Assembly (NCBI RefSeq): GCF_029626145.1
Contig: NZ_JARUBJ010000002.1
Location: 2,014,501 to 2,078,500, forward strand
Reading direction: 5' to 3'
Length of the DNA stretch: 64,000 bases
DNA from: Micromonospora sp. WMMD961
GTDB taxonomy: Bacteria; Actinomycetota; Actinomycetes; Mycobacteriales; Micromonosporaceae
Below are positions 17,245-25,719 of this stretch, in pieces. The notes under the pieces were generated by a model. That model worked only from the letters and a program-made list of their open reading frames with translations. It had not been told where the DNA came from and did no database searches. Numbering within the stretch: position 1 is the first letter of the stretch; every line of letters starts with the position of its first letter. Made by a program: the position numbers and the translations under genes.

Positions 17245-17409
17245 ACGGGGTTGCCGAGTGTGCGCAGTCACTGGCAAGATCGTCGGGGTCAGCTCGGAGA
17301 GTGAGAGGGGGTGCGTCGATGTCCACCAGCCAAGGCTCCGCACCCACGGCCTTCGCAGGCTGACCCCGGGGCGGCGGAGCGTCCTCATCCGAACGTGGAG
17401 GGACCACCC

Positions 17410-17829
17410 GTGAGTTCGACCATCCACAACATCAGCATCGACTGCCACGACACGTACGCCCTGGCCGGTTTCTGGGCGCAGGTCTTCGACTGCCCCCGGC
17501 AGCCCGACGACTTTCCCGGTGACCCGGAGGCGATGCTCCTGCCGCCGGGTGGCCCGGAGGTGCTGTTCATCAAGGTGCCCGAGGGCAAGACGGTGAAGAA
17601 CCGGCTGCACCTCGACCTGCAACCCGCCGACCGGACCCGGGCCGAGGAGGTCGAGCGGCTGCTCGGCATCGGCGCGACCCTCGTGGACGACCAGGTAAGC
17701 CCGACCGGTAGCGGGTGGGTGGTGCTCGCCGACCCGGAGGGCAACGAGTTCTGCGTACTCGGCAACAAGGCCGAGCGGGCGGCGGCAGCGGCGGCACGGG
17801 CCGCGGCGCAGGGCCACGAACCGGCCTGA
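17410..17829 (+). CDS. VOC/glyoxalase-like domain protein
   Basis: A 139-residue single-domain protein of the vicinal-oxygen-chelate fold. It shows IDCHDTYALAGFWAQVFD at the start, RLHLDLQPAD in the middle, and LADPEGNEFCVLG at the end, the positions where VOC proteins carry metal-binding His/Glu. This Glyoxalase_6-like subgroup usually has no assigned reaction. The GTG is supported by GGAGGG (17397-17402) at proper spacing. A perfect 16-bp terminator hairpin follows. Confidence 0.88.
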   Translation: MSSTIHNISIDCHDTYALAGFWAQVFDCPRQPDDFPGDPEAMLLPPGGPEVLFIKVPEGKTVKNRLHLDLQPADRTRAEEVERLLGIGATLVDDQVSPTGSGWVVLADPEGNEFCVLGNKAERAAAAAARAAAQGHEPA

Positions 17830-17838
17830 TCGTCGGCA

Positions 17839-17874
17839 CGAGGCCCCGACCACCGGCGGGTGGTCGGGGCCTCG
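17839..17874. terminator. Bidirectional terminator hairpin
   Basis: A perfect 16-bp stem (17839-17854 with 17859-17874) and a 4-nt loop lie between the convergent VOC gene and the Pro/Gln-rich membrane protein gene. It could serve both. Confidence 0.85.
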
Positions 17875-17886
17875 GTCGTGGACGGC

Positions 17887-18687
17887 TCAGGAGCGCTGCT
17901 CGACCTGGCCCCGGATCGTGACGAACTCGGCCTTCGTCTGCTCGGCGGTCTTGAAGTACATGACCACCATGCCCACGCTGCCCCGGTCGGCCCACACGCA
18001 GACCCCCAGCGGCACGCTCTCGACCTTGCCGTCACCGCACTTCGCGTCACCGCCGAGCGGGCCAGGATCGACGGTCGCGAGGTTGGTCAGCGCCAGCTCG
18101 GTGGAGAGCCCGTTGATCGCGTCGTCCAGTTCCTTCTTCGGTTCCGTCATCAGGCCGGACGCGCCCGCGATCATGACGAGGTCCTGCTTGGCCGGGTCGC
18201 CGTAGAAGGCACCGACGGTGCTGGTCTCGTTCTGCACGTCCGCCTTCATCTGGGTGACCATCTCGTCGGCGGCCGCCTGCAACTCCGGATCCGTGATCTT
18301 CGGCCGGCCGGCGAGGGTGGCCGGCGCGACCAGCCGGGTCTTGGTGGCGTCGACGACGTCGCCCACGTCGTCCTTGACCGTGAACCAGATGGCGGCGGCA
18401 CCGCCGAGGCAGCACACCAGCAGCACGGCCAGCACGATCAGCACGATCTTGCCGACGTTCGACTTCTTCTTCGCCGGCGGCGGGCCCGCGAACTGCTGGG
18501 GATCGCCGTACGGCTGACCCGGCTGTGCGGGCGGGAACCCCTGCTGCTGCGGGGGCGGCCAACCACCGGGCTGCTGCGGCTGGCCCGGCTGGCCGGGCTG
18601 CTGGGGCTGGCCCGGCTGGCCGGGCTGCTGCGGCGGGTTGGAGGAATCGTGCGGCGGGCCGTAGGGACTGGCCGGCGGCTGGGACAT
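17887..18687 (-). CDS. Pro/Gln-rich single-pass membrane protein
   Basis: A 266-residue protein. Residues 1-75 are a cytosolic low-complexity tail of QPGQP/QQPG repeats, followed by KKK, one membrane helix (about 80-101, VLIVLAVLLVCCLGG) and an outside domain of about 160 residues with a likely disulfide (AKCGDGK and GVCVWAD). Tails like this are common in actinobacterial membrane proteins of unknown role. The ATG has GGAG 8 nt upstream. No close functional family is recognised. Confidence 0.75.
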   Translation of the reverse strand: MSQPPASPYGPPHDSSNPPQQPGQPGQPQQPGQPGQPQQPGGWPPPQQQGFPPAQPGQPYGDPQQFAGPPPAKKKSNVGKIVLIVLAVLLVCCLGGAAAIWFTVKDDVGDVVDATKTRLVAPATLAGRPKITDPELQAAADEMVTQMKADVQNETSTVGAFYGDPAKQDLVMIAGASGLMTEPKKELDDAINGLSTELALTNLATVDPGPLGGDAKCGDGKVESVPLGVCVWADRGSVGMVVMYFKTAEQTKAEFVTIRGQVEQRS

Positions 18688-18789
18688 TCAGTCAACTCCA
18701 AGGTGGGGTGCGAAGCGCGTGATCCTAACCCGCTGAGGAGCCCGGCGTTGTCCCTGCTGAAGGCACCTCCAGCCGTGATTGATCACAAA

Positions 18790-18840
18790 CGGTCGCGGTG
18801 GCCGGGCCGCCCACGAGGGACGGTCCGACCACCGCGACCG
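18790..18840 (-). terminator. Hairpin downstream of the fatty-acid oxidation operon
   Basis: A 12-bp perfect stem (18790-18801 with 18829-18840) has an internal loop that can pair further. It begins 16 nt after the stop of the fadB-like gene (18857). Confidence 0.65.
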
Positions 18841-18856
18841 GTGATACTGCGATCGG

Positions 18857-20917
18857 TCAGGCCGGCAGGCTCGCCGCCCCACGCGGCAGGAACCGCTGAC
18901 CGGTGACCCGCTCGGACGTGCCGGTCCGGTCCAGGTACGGCGTGACGCCGCCCAGGTGGAACGGCCAACCAGCGCCCAGGATCATGCACAGGTCGATGTC
19001 CTGCGCCTCGGCGACCACGCCCTCGTCCAGCATCAGCCGGATCTCCTGGGCGAGCGCGTCGAGCGCGTTCTGCCGTACCTGCTCGGCGGTCAGCGGCTGG
19101 TCACCGACGACGAGCAGCTTGGCCACCTCGTCGTTGACCTGGTCGTCGACCACGATCGGCTGCCCCGAGTCGGCGATCCGCTTCAGGTTCTCGCTGACCC
19201 CGAACCGGTCCGGGTACGCGGCGTGCAGGGTGCCGCCCACGTGGTACGCGACGGCCGGCCCGACCAGTTGGAGCAGGGCGAGCGGACGCATCGGCAGGCC
19301 CAGCGGGTCCAGGGCGCTGTTCGCCACGTCCAGCGGGGTGCCCTGGTCGACGGCGGCGAAGACGGTGCCCAGGAACCGGGTGAGCAGGCGGTTCACCACG
19401 AACGCAGGAGCGTCCTTCACCAGCACGCTCGACTTCTTGAGCTGCTTGCCCACCGCGAACGCGGTCGCGAGGGTGACGTCGTCGGTGCGCTCACCCCGGA
19501 CGATCTCCAACAGCGGCAGCACGGCGACCGGGTTGAAGAAGTGGAAGCCGACCACCCGCTCCGGGTGCTCCAGCTCGGCGGCCATCTCGGTGATCGACAG
19601 CGAACTGGTGTTGGTGGCGAGCACCGCCTCCGGGGAGACGATCTTCTCCAGCTCGGCCCAGACCTGCTTCTTGACGCCCAGGTCCTCGAAGACCGCCTCG
19701 ATGACGAAGTCGGCGTCCGCGAAGGAGCTCTTGTCGACCGAGCCGCTGACCAGGCCGTACAGCTTGGCGGCGGTGTTCTTGTCCATCCGGCCCTTGGTGA
19801 CGGCCTTCTCGATCTGGGTGTGCACGTAGCCGACGCCCTTGTCCACCCGGGACTGGTCCAGGTCGGTCATCACCACCGGCACCTGGAGGCGGCGGGCGAA
19901 CAGCAGTGCCAGCTGGCTGGCCATCAGGCCGGCGCCGACGATGCCGACCTTGGTGATGGTGCGGGCGAGGCCCTTGTCCGGCGCGCCGGCCGGGCGCTTG
20001 GCCCGCCGCTGCACCAGGTCGAACGCGTACAGGCCGCTGCGCAGCTCCTCGGAGAAGACCAGGTCCGCGAGGGCCTCGTCCTCGGCGGCGGTGCCGGCGG
20101 CGAAGTCGCCGTCCTTCGCCGTCTCCAACAGGTCGAGAGCCTTGTAGGCGGCCGGAACAGCGCCGTGCAGCCGCTGGTTGAGGGTCTCCCGGGCGAAGTA
20201 GAGCACGCCCGCCCACATGTCCTTGTCGACCTCCGGCCGGGTCACCGTGACCTGACCCCGGACGACGCCGGCGGCCCATTCGAGGGACCGCTCCAGGAAG
20301 TCGGCCGGCTCCAACAGGATGTCCGCGATGCCCAGCTCGGCGGCCTGCTTCGGCTTGAGCATCTTGTTCTGCATCAGCGGGTTCTGGATGATCACCTGAG
20401 TGGCGGCGGGGATGCCGATCAGGTTCGGCAGCAGTTGGGTGCCGCCCCAGCCCGGTACCAGACCGAGGGAGACCTCGGGCAGGGCCAGCGCCGCAGCCCC
20501 ACCGGACAGCGTCCGGTAGTGGCAGTGCAGGGCCAACTCCAGGCCGCCGCCCATCGCCGCGCCGTTGACGAACGCGAACGTGGGCACGGTGCTGTCCTTG
20601 AGCCGGGCGAAGACCCGGTGGCCGAGCCGGCCGATCTCCAGCGCCTGCGCCCGGTCGGCGAGCTGCGGCAGACCGACGATGTCCGCACCCACACAGAAGA
20701 TGTACGGCTTGCCGGTCACCGCGATGAACGCCGGGTCGGCCGCGAGGGCGGCGGTGATCGCCTCGTCCAGGCTGGCCAGCCCACCGGGGCCGAAGGTGTT
20801 CGGCTTGGTGTGGTCGAAGCCGTTGTCGAGGGTGATCAGGGCGGCCGGGCGGTCCAGCCCCGGCACGTTCACCGAGCGCAGCAGCGCCTTGGTGACGACC
20901 TCGTTCGCTGCCTTCAC
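18857..20917 (-). CDS. fadB: Multifunctional enoyl-CoA hydratase / 3-hydroxyacyl-CoA dehydrogenase
   Basis: A 686-residue trifunctional-type beta-oxidation protein. The N-terminal crotonase domain has the oxyanion-hole segment FCVGADIVG, GAAMGGGLELAL, and LPEVSLGLVPGWGGTQ with both catalytic Glu regions. The C-terminal part has the NAD-binding VGIVGAGLMASQLA, HFFNP and two HAD C-terminal domains. It hydrates enoyl-CoA and oxidises 3-hydroxyacyl-CoA in the cytoplasm. The GTG at 20917 overlaps the thiolase stop (GTGA), giving a translationally coupled thiolase-hydratase/dehydrogenase pair. The frame stays open far upstream, but that part is a shadow of the thiolase gene. Confidence 0.94.
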   Translation of the reverse strand: MKAANEVVTKALLRSVNVPGLDRPAALITLDNGFDHTKPNTFGPGGLASLDEAITAALAADPAFIAVTGKPYIFCVGADIVGLPQLADRAQALEIGRLGHRVFARLKDSTVPTFAFVNGAAMGGGLELALHCHYRTLSGGAAALALPEVSLGLVPGWGGTQLLPNLIGIPAATQVIIQNPLMQNKMLKPKQAAELGIADILLEPADFLERSLEWAAGVVRGQVTVTRPEVDKDMWAGVLYFARETLNQRLHGAVPAAYKALDLLETAKDGDFAAGTAAEDEALADLVFSEELRSGLYAFDLVQRRAKRPAGAPDKGLARTITKVGIVGAGLMASQLALLFARRLQVPVVMTDLDQSRVDKGVGYVHTQIEKAVTKGRMDKNTAAKLYGLVSGSVDKSSFADADFVIEAVFEDLGVKKQVWAELEKIVSPEAVLATNTSSLSITEMAAELEHPERVVGFHFFNPVAVLPLLEIVRGERTDDVTLATAFAVGKQLKKSSVLVKDAPAFVVNRLLTRFLGTVFAAVDQGTPLDVANSALDPLGLPMRPLALLQLVGPAVAYHVGGTLHAAYPDRFGVSENLKRIADSGQPIVVDDQVNDEVAKLLVVGDQPLTAEQVRQNALDALAQEIRLMLDEGVVAEAQDIDLCMILGAGWPFHLGGVTPYLDRTGTSERVTGQRFLPRGAASLPA

Positions 20918-22110
20918 TTGTCGCCACCTTCCCAGTTCGGGTTCTCCCAGATGACAGTGCCGCCCATGCCGATGCCGATGCACATGGCGGTGAGGCCGTA
21001 GCGAACCTCGGGGTGCTCGGCGAACTGGCGGGCCAACTGGGTCATCAGCCGCACGCCGGACGACGCGAGGGGGTGACCGATGGCGATCGCGCCGCCCCAC
21101 GGGTTGACCCGCGCGTCGTCGTCGGCGATGCCGAAGTGGTCGAGGAAGGCGAGCACCTGCACGGCGAACGCCTCGTTCAGCTCGAACAGGCCGATGTCGT
21201 CGATGTTGAGCCCGGCGAGGCGCAGCGCCTTCTCCGTCGACGGGATCGGGCCGACGCCCATCACCTCCGGCTCCACCCCGACGAACCCGAACGACACCAG
21301 TCGCATGGCGATCGGCAGCCCCAGCTCGCGGGCGGTGGCCTCGTCGGCGAGCAGGCTCGCGGTGGCGCCGTCGTTCAGGCCGGCGGCGTTGCCCGCGGTG
21401 ACCTTGCCGTGTGGGCGGAACGGGGTCTTCAGGGTGGCGAGCTTCTCCAGCGAGGTGTCCCGGGGGGCCTCGTCCACGGTGGCCAGGCCCCAGCCGCCCT
21501 CCGCGTCGCGGATCGACATCGGCACCAGGTCGTCCTGGAGCTTGCCGTTGGCGTACGCCTTGGCGGTCTTCTGCTGCGAGGCGAGCGCGAACGCGTCGGT
21601 GCGCTCCTTGGTGATGTGCGGGACCAGGTCGTGCAGGTTCTCCGCGGTGGCGCCCATGACCAGGGCGGACGGGTCGACCAGCTTCTCCGCGACGATGCGC
21701 GGGTTGGGGTCGACGCCCTCGCCCATCGGGTGACGGCCCATGTGCTCGACGCCGCCGGCGATGGCGACGTCGTACGCGCCCATCGCGATGCCGCTGGCCA
21801 CGGTGGTGACCGCGGTCATCGCGCCGGCGCACATCCGGTCGATGGCGAAGCCGGGAACGGTCTTGGGCAGGCCGGCCAGGAGCGCGGCGGTGCGGCCGAT
21901 GGTGAGGCCCTGGTCGCCGATCTGGGTGGTGGCCGCGACGGCGACCTCCTCGACGCGCTCCGGGGGCAGCTGCGGGTTGCGTCGCAGCAGCTCACGGATG
22001 CAGCGGATCACCAGGTCGTCGGCGCGGGTGTTGGCGTACATGCCACCCGCCTTGCCGAACGGGGTACGGACGCCGTCGACGAAGACGACATCTCGAACTT
22101 CACGGGGCAC
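20914..22110 (-). CDS. fadA: Acetyl-CoA acyltransferase (thiolase)
   Basis: A 398-residue thiolase catalysing the last step of beta-oxidation. The nucleophilic Cys is in IDRMCAGAMTAV, the catalytic His in GGAIAIGHPLASSG, and the second Cys in TAMCIGIGMGG. It is first in the operon, followed by the fadB-like gene with a 4-bp overlap; together they form the alpha/beta trifunctional set. The start is the GTG at 22110 because AAGGAGG sits 6 nt upstream of it. An in-frame ATG nine codons upstream would make that Shine-Dalgarno part of the coding sequence. Confidence 0.95.
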   Translation of the reverse strand: MPREVRDVVFVDGVRTPFGKAGGMYANTRADDLVIRCIRELLRRNPQLPPERVEEVAVAATTQIGDQGLTIGRTAALLAGLPKTVPGFAIDRMCAGAMTAVTTVASGIAMGAYDVAIAGGVEHMGRHPMGEGVDPNPRIVAEKLVDPSALVMGATAENLHDLVPHITKERTDAFALASQQKTAKAYANGKLQDDLVPMSIRDAEGGWGLATVDEAPRDTSLEKLATLKTPFRPHGKVTAGNAAGLNDGATASLLADEATARELGLPIAMRLVSFGFVGVEPEVMGVGPIPSTEKALRLAGLNIDDIGLFELNEAFAVQVLAFLDHFGIADDDARVNPWGGAIAIGHPLASSGVRLMTQLARQFAEHPEVRYGLTAMCIGIGMGGTVIWENPNWEGGDK

Positions 22111-22286
22111 TTGAGCCTCCTTCTCGACCACCATTCGGCCCGCGCCGCCGGGCGGCGCTCGGGACTGAACAAGGGTCGGCCAACACGGGCATGTTCCCCC
22201 GAATGCTACTCGCCAGTAACCAACCCGTCCCGACCCCCCGCTGTGGCCCACCCCACACCGTGACCCCGAGCCGGCCGCCCTCACCC

Positions 22287-22347
22287 GTCGATCATGAAGT
22301 TGTTGTCGGGACACGCCGGTCCCGGTGGCGCTAACTTCATGGTCAAC
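22287..22347. repeat. Interspersed inverted-repeat element, copy 2 (diverged)
   Basis: The left core GTCGATCATGAAGTT (22287-22301) pairs with 22333-22347 with two mismatches around a 31-nt loop. The arms match those of the copies at 4166 and 23805, and the loop also contains a GGGAC/GTCCC pair. It lies between rnd (3' end) and the thiolase promoter region. The rest of 22111-22384 holds no gene. Confidence 0.6.
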
Positions 22348-22384
22348 GGCGAGGGGCGGCGAGCGGTCGGGTGGGTGGGTGGGG

Positions 22385-23704
22385 TTAGGGGGTCGGGTCC
22401 AGGGCCTCGGTCAGGTCGCGGGTGAGCAGGCCGATCTGCCACTCCCGGGCGTTGAGGCCGCGCAGGGTCTCCGCGACCGACTCCTCGGTCACCACCTCTG
22501 GTGGGGTCCACGCCAACCGGCGAACCGAATCCGGCGTGATCAGGTTTTCCGGCGGCAGGTTGTACTCGCCCGCGATGCGGATGACCACCTCCCGGCAGCG
22601 GGCCAGCCGACCGGCCGCCACCGGGTCGCGCTCAGCCCACCGGTGCGGCGGGGGTGGGCCCTCGACCGTCGGCGCGACCGGCAGCGAATCCTCCGCGAGC
22701 TGCCGGGCGTCGTCGAGAGCGGCAAGCCAGGTACGGGCCAGCCGACGCACCGACCGACCACCGAAACCGGGCAGGGTCAGCAGCGTCTTCTCGTCCTTCG
22801 GGTCCAACTCGGCCGCGGCGATGATCGCCGAGTCGGGCAACACCCGACCGGGCGCGGCATCCCGCCGGGCTGCAATCTGGTCCCGGGCGTACCACATCGA
22901 GCGGACCCGGGCCTGGGCGCGCGCCCCGCGCAGGCGGTGGATGCCGGACGTGCGCCGCCAGGGCTCGGCGCGGACCCGCGGCGGGCGTGCCCCGGTGCGG
23001 ACCAGGGCGGCGAACTCCTCCGCGGCCCAGGCCGACTTGCCCTGCCGGGTCAGCTCGGCGTCGAGCGCGTCGCGCAGGTCGGTGAGCAGTTCCACGTCGA
23101 GAGCGGCGTACGTCAACCACGACTCGGGCAGCGGTCGACTCGACCAGTCGGCGGCCGAATGGTGCTTCTCCAGGGTGAACCCGAGCAACTGCTCGGTCAG
23201 CGCGGCCAGCCCGACCCGCTCGAAGCCGGCCAACCGGGCAGCCAACTCGGTGTCGAACAGCCGGCGTGGGCGCAGCCCCACCTCGGCCAGGCAGGGCAGG
23301 TCCTGACTGGCCGCGTGGAGGACCCACTCGGCCCCGCCGATCGCCTCGTCCAGCGTGCTGAGGTCCGGGAGCGGCAGTGGGTCGATCAGCGCCGTGCCCG
23401 CACCCGCACGGCGCAGCTGCACCAGGTACGCGCGTTGGCTGTAGCGGTAACCGGAGGCCCGTTCGGCGTCCAGGGCGACCGGGCCGGTGCCGGCCGCGAA
23501 GCGGGCCACCACCTCGGCGAGCTCGGCCGGGGCGGCCACCGGTTCGGGAGTGCCGTCACGCGGCGCGGTCAGCGGAACGGGCCCACCGTCGGCCGGGTCG
23601 GCTCCCTCGCCCACCAGCTGCGGCTGGGCCGACGGCGGGTGCTCGGGTGCGTTTCCCGGAGGGTCTTCGGTGGGCCGACGGCGCAGGGGTGGTTCGTCGG
23701 TCAC
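22385..23704 (-). CDS. rnd: Ribonuclease D
   Basis: A 439-residue 3'-5' exoribonuclease. The DEDD exonuclease domain (about 60-235) shows VALDAERASGYRYSQRAYLV (D-x-E), LHAASQDLPCLAEVG and TYAALDVELL. An HRDC domain with a LPGFGGRSVRRLA helix-hairpin segment follows. It trims tRNA and other RNA 3' ends. The first 50 residues are low-complexity. The GTG start lies 6 nt after TAGGGT (minus strand, 23716-23711), consistent with leaderless translation. DUF3000 and hemE beside rnd are a conserved actinobacterial arrangement. The 3' end runs into a short GGGT repeat. Confidence 0.93.
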   Translation of the reverse strand: MTDEPPLRRRPTEDPPGNAPEHPPSAQPQLVGEGADPADGGPVPLTAPRDGTPEPVAAPAELAEVVARFAAGTGPVALDAERASGYRYSQRAYLVQLRRAGAGTALIDPLPLPDLSTLDEAIGGAEWVLHAASQDLPCLAEVGLRPRRLFDTELAARLAGFERVGLAALTEQLLGFTLEKHHSAADWSSRPLPESWLTYAALDVELLTDLRDALDAELTRQGKSAWAAEEFAALVRTGARPPRVRAEPWRRTSGIHRLRGARAQARVRSMWYARDQIAARRDAAPGRVLPDSAIIAAAELDPKDEKTLLTLPGFGGRSVRRLARTWLAALDDARQLAEDSLPVAPTVEGPPPPHRWAERDPVAAGRLARCREVVIRIAGEYNLPPENLITPDSVRRLAWTPPEVVTEESVAETLRGLNAREWQIGLLTRDLTEALDPTP

Positions 23705-23804
23705 CTGACAACCCTAGTGCGCGTGGTGATCCGGCGGGTGCAGCCGGTCCGGCGTGTGACGATCACGTGTCCAGAGGATGTCCGAGCGCACTCCTCCCGG
23801 CGCA

Positions 23805-23879
23805 GTCGATCATGGAGTTGTGGTGCCTCACAAAAGCCGCGCCGAGGAGCAACCCACCCACCACAACTCCATGATCGAC
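23805..23879. repeat. Interspersed inverted-repeat element, copy 3 (perfect arms)
   Basis: The 21-bp arm 23805-23825 pairs perfectly with 23859-23879 around a 33-nt loop. Arm sequence and loop length match copy 1 at 4166. It sits between the leaderless start of rnd and the stop of DUF3000, where it could terminate the DUF3000 transcript. Its conservation with the other copies argues for a dispersed repeat rather than a site-specific terminator. Confidence 0.8.
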
Positions 23880-23906
23880 CTCTCGAGGGGCGGAGGTGGG
23901 GACGGG

Positions 23907-24479
23907 TCAGGCCGCGCCGGCGGGGCGTCGGTCGGACAGGGCGGTCACGCCGGGTGGGGGGAGGCCGGCCGTGTCGGCGAGCAGCGTGCACCAGCCGAGC
24001 AGGTGCGCGGTGAGGTCGTCGTTTACCGGAGTCCAGGAGGCGCGGATCTCGATGTCACCGACGGTCGGTGGGCCGGCGAGGTCGCCGAACCGGGTCGACA
24101 TGGTCTGCGTGACAGTCCCACCGATCGCCCGGTGGCCGGCGTCCTGGGCGTCCAACGCGTCGGTCAGCCACGTCCAGCCGACCCCGGGCAGCAGCGGGTC
24201 GGCGGCCAGGTCGACCTCCAACTCGGCGGTCACGTAGGTGACCAACCGCAGGGTGCCCTGCCACGCCTCGTGCCCGGCCGGGTCGTGCAGCAGGATCAGT
24301 CGGCCGGTCGCCACCTCGTCGCCGTCGCGCAGCACGGTCGCGGCGAGCGCGAACGCGTACGGCGCGAGTCGTTGGGGCGCCCCGACCTCCTCCAGCGTGA
24401 TCTCCGGCCGGGGGGTCGCCGATCGCAGCCCGGCGACCGCGCGGGCGAACGTCTCCGGGAGCGCGATCGGGGGGGCCAT
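23907..24479 (-). CDS. DUF3000 family protein
   Basis: A 190-residue cytosolic protein matching the actinobacteria-restricted DUF3000 family: ETFARAVAGLR and RPEITLEEVGAPQRLAPYA at the N-terminus, HDPAGHEAWQGTLRLVTYVTA mid-way and WTWLTDAL later. No enzyme motif is seen and the function is unknown. It characteristically sits between rnd and hemE, as here. The ATG at 24479 lies 6 nt after TAGGCT (minus strand, 24491-24486), so a leaderless transcript is likely, divergent from hemE. Confidence 0.88.
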   Translation of the reverse strand: MAPPIALPETFARAVAGLRSATPRPEITLEEVGAPQRLAPYAFALAATVLRDGDEVATGRLILLHDPAGHEAWQGTLRLVTYVTAELEVDLAADPLLPGVGWTWLTDALDAQDAGHRAIGGTVTQTMSTRFGDLAGPPTVGDIEIRASWTPVNDDLTAHLLGWCTLLADTAGLPPPGVTALSDRRPAGAA

Positions 24480-24534
24480 GTCGGCAGCCTATGCCGCCGT
24501 CCGTCGCCCGCTTCGACGGCGCGCCGACGCTCTC

Positions 24535-24567
24535 GAAGGGCACCGGGCGTAAGGAACGGTGCCCTTC
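24535..24567 (+). promoter_or_regulatory. Hairpin between DUF3000 and hemE
   Basis: An 11-bp perfect stem (24535-24545 with 24557-24567) encloses GGCGTAAGGAA. A second, smaller C/G hairpin follows at about 24572-24595. It lies upstream of both divergent genes, so it is not an obvious terminator. It may be a dispersed element or a regulatory structure. No known riboswitch is recognised. Confidence 0.4.
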
Positions 24568-24616
24568 CTCTCACCCCCACCCTGACGGGGGTGGTGGGCG
24601 TGGCACGATTGCGGCG

Positions 24617-25714
24617 ATGACCACGGACACCACGGGCACTGTCGCCCGAGACGGAGAATCGCGCCCCGGCGGACCGGCCGACTCGCCCTTCATCAGGGCC
24701 TGCCGACGCCGCCCCGGCCCGCACACCCCGGTCTGGTTCATGCGCCAGGCCGGCCGCTCCCTGCCGGAGTACCGGGAGATCCGGGCGACCGTGCCGATGC
24801 TGGAGTCGTGCCGCCGACCCGACCTGGTCACCGAGATCACCCTCCAGCCGGTGCGTCGACACGGCGTGGACGCGGCCATCCTGTTCAGCGACATCGTGGT
24901 GCCGGTGGCCGCGGCCGGGGTCGACCTGGACATCGTGCCCGGCACCGGCCCGGTCGTCGCCGAGCCGGTCCGCACCGCCGCCGACGTGCAGCGGATCCGC
25001 CCGATCACCCGCGACGACGTGTCGTACGTCGACGAGGCCGTCCGGCAGTTGGTGGCCGAGCTGGGCGACACCCCGCTGATCGGTTTCGCGGGCGCGCCGT
25101 TCACCCTGGCCAGCTACCTGGTCGAGGGCGGTCCGTCGCGGACCCATGCGAAGACCAAGGCCCTGATGTACGGCGACCCGGAGCTGTGGCACGCGCTCTG
25201 CGGCCGGTTGGCCGAGGTGACACTGGCCTTCCTGCGGGTGCAGATCGACGCGGGCGTGTCCGCCGTGCAGCTCTTCGACTCGTGGGCGGGCGCGCTCTCC
25301 GAGGCCGACTACCGCCGTTTCGTGCTGCCGCACTCGACCGCCGTGCTGAGCGGACTGAACGCCGCCGGGGTGCCCCGGATCCACTTCGGGGTGGGCACCG
25401 CCGAGCTGCTCGGCGCGATGGGCGAGGCCGGCGCGGACGTGGTCGGCGTCGACTGGCGTACCCCGCTGGACGTGGCCACCGGCCGCATCGGCCCGGACAA
25501 GGCGGTGCAGGGCAACCTGGACCCGACCGTGCTGCTCGCACCGTGGCCGGTGGTCGAGGCCGAGGTGCGCCGGATCCTGGAGCAGGGCAAGGCGGCCCCC
25601 GGGCATGTGTTCAACCTCGGCCACGGCGTGCTGCCGGAGACCGACCCGGAGGTGCTGACCCGGGTGGTCGCGCTGGTGCACGAGCTGTCCAGCCGCCGGG
25701 CCGACCAGGGCTGA
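24617..25714 (+). CDS. hemE: Uroporphyrinogen-III decarboxylase
   Basis: A 365-residue enzyme that decarboxylates the four acetates of uroporphyrinogen III to give coproporphyrinogen III. Diagnostic motifs are PVWFMRQAGRSLPEYRE near the N-terminus and the second signature GFAGAPFTLASYLVEG. A conserved LFDSWAG and FNLGHGVLP follow. The ATG at 24617 is 7 nt after CACGAT (24604-24609), with CTGACG 16 nt further up, so it may be leaderless. It is first of the heme cluster; the next gene starts 5 bp after its stop. Confidence 0.96.
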   Translation: MTTDTTGTVARDGESRPGGPADSPFIRACRRRPGPHTPVWFMRQAGRSLPEYREIRATVPMLESCRRPDLVTEITLQPVRRHGVDAAILFSDIVVPVAAAGVDLDIVPGTGPVVAEPVRTAADVQRIRPITRDDVSYVDEAVRQLVAELGDTPLIGFAGAPFTLASYLVEGGPSRTHAKTKALMYGDPELWHALCGRLAEVTLAFLRVQIDAGVSAVQLFDSWAGALSEADYRRFVLPHSTAVLSGLNAAGVPRIHFGVGTAELLGAMGEAGADVVGVDWRTPLDVATGRIGPDKAVQGNLDPTVLLAPWPVVEAEVRRILEQGKAAPGHVFNLGHGVLPETDPEVLTRVVALVHELSSRRADQG

Positions 25715-25719
25715 CCGGG

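Noticed and set aside
18956..21001. 681-codon plus-strand frame antisense to the fadB-like gene
   Set aside because: Antisense shadow; the minus-strand product carries all catalytic motifs.
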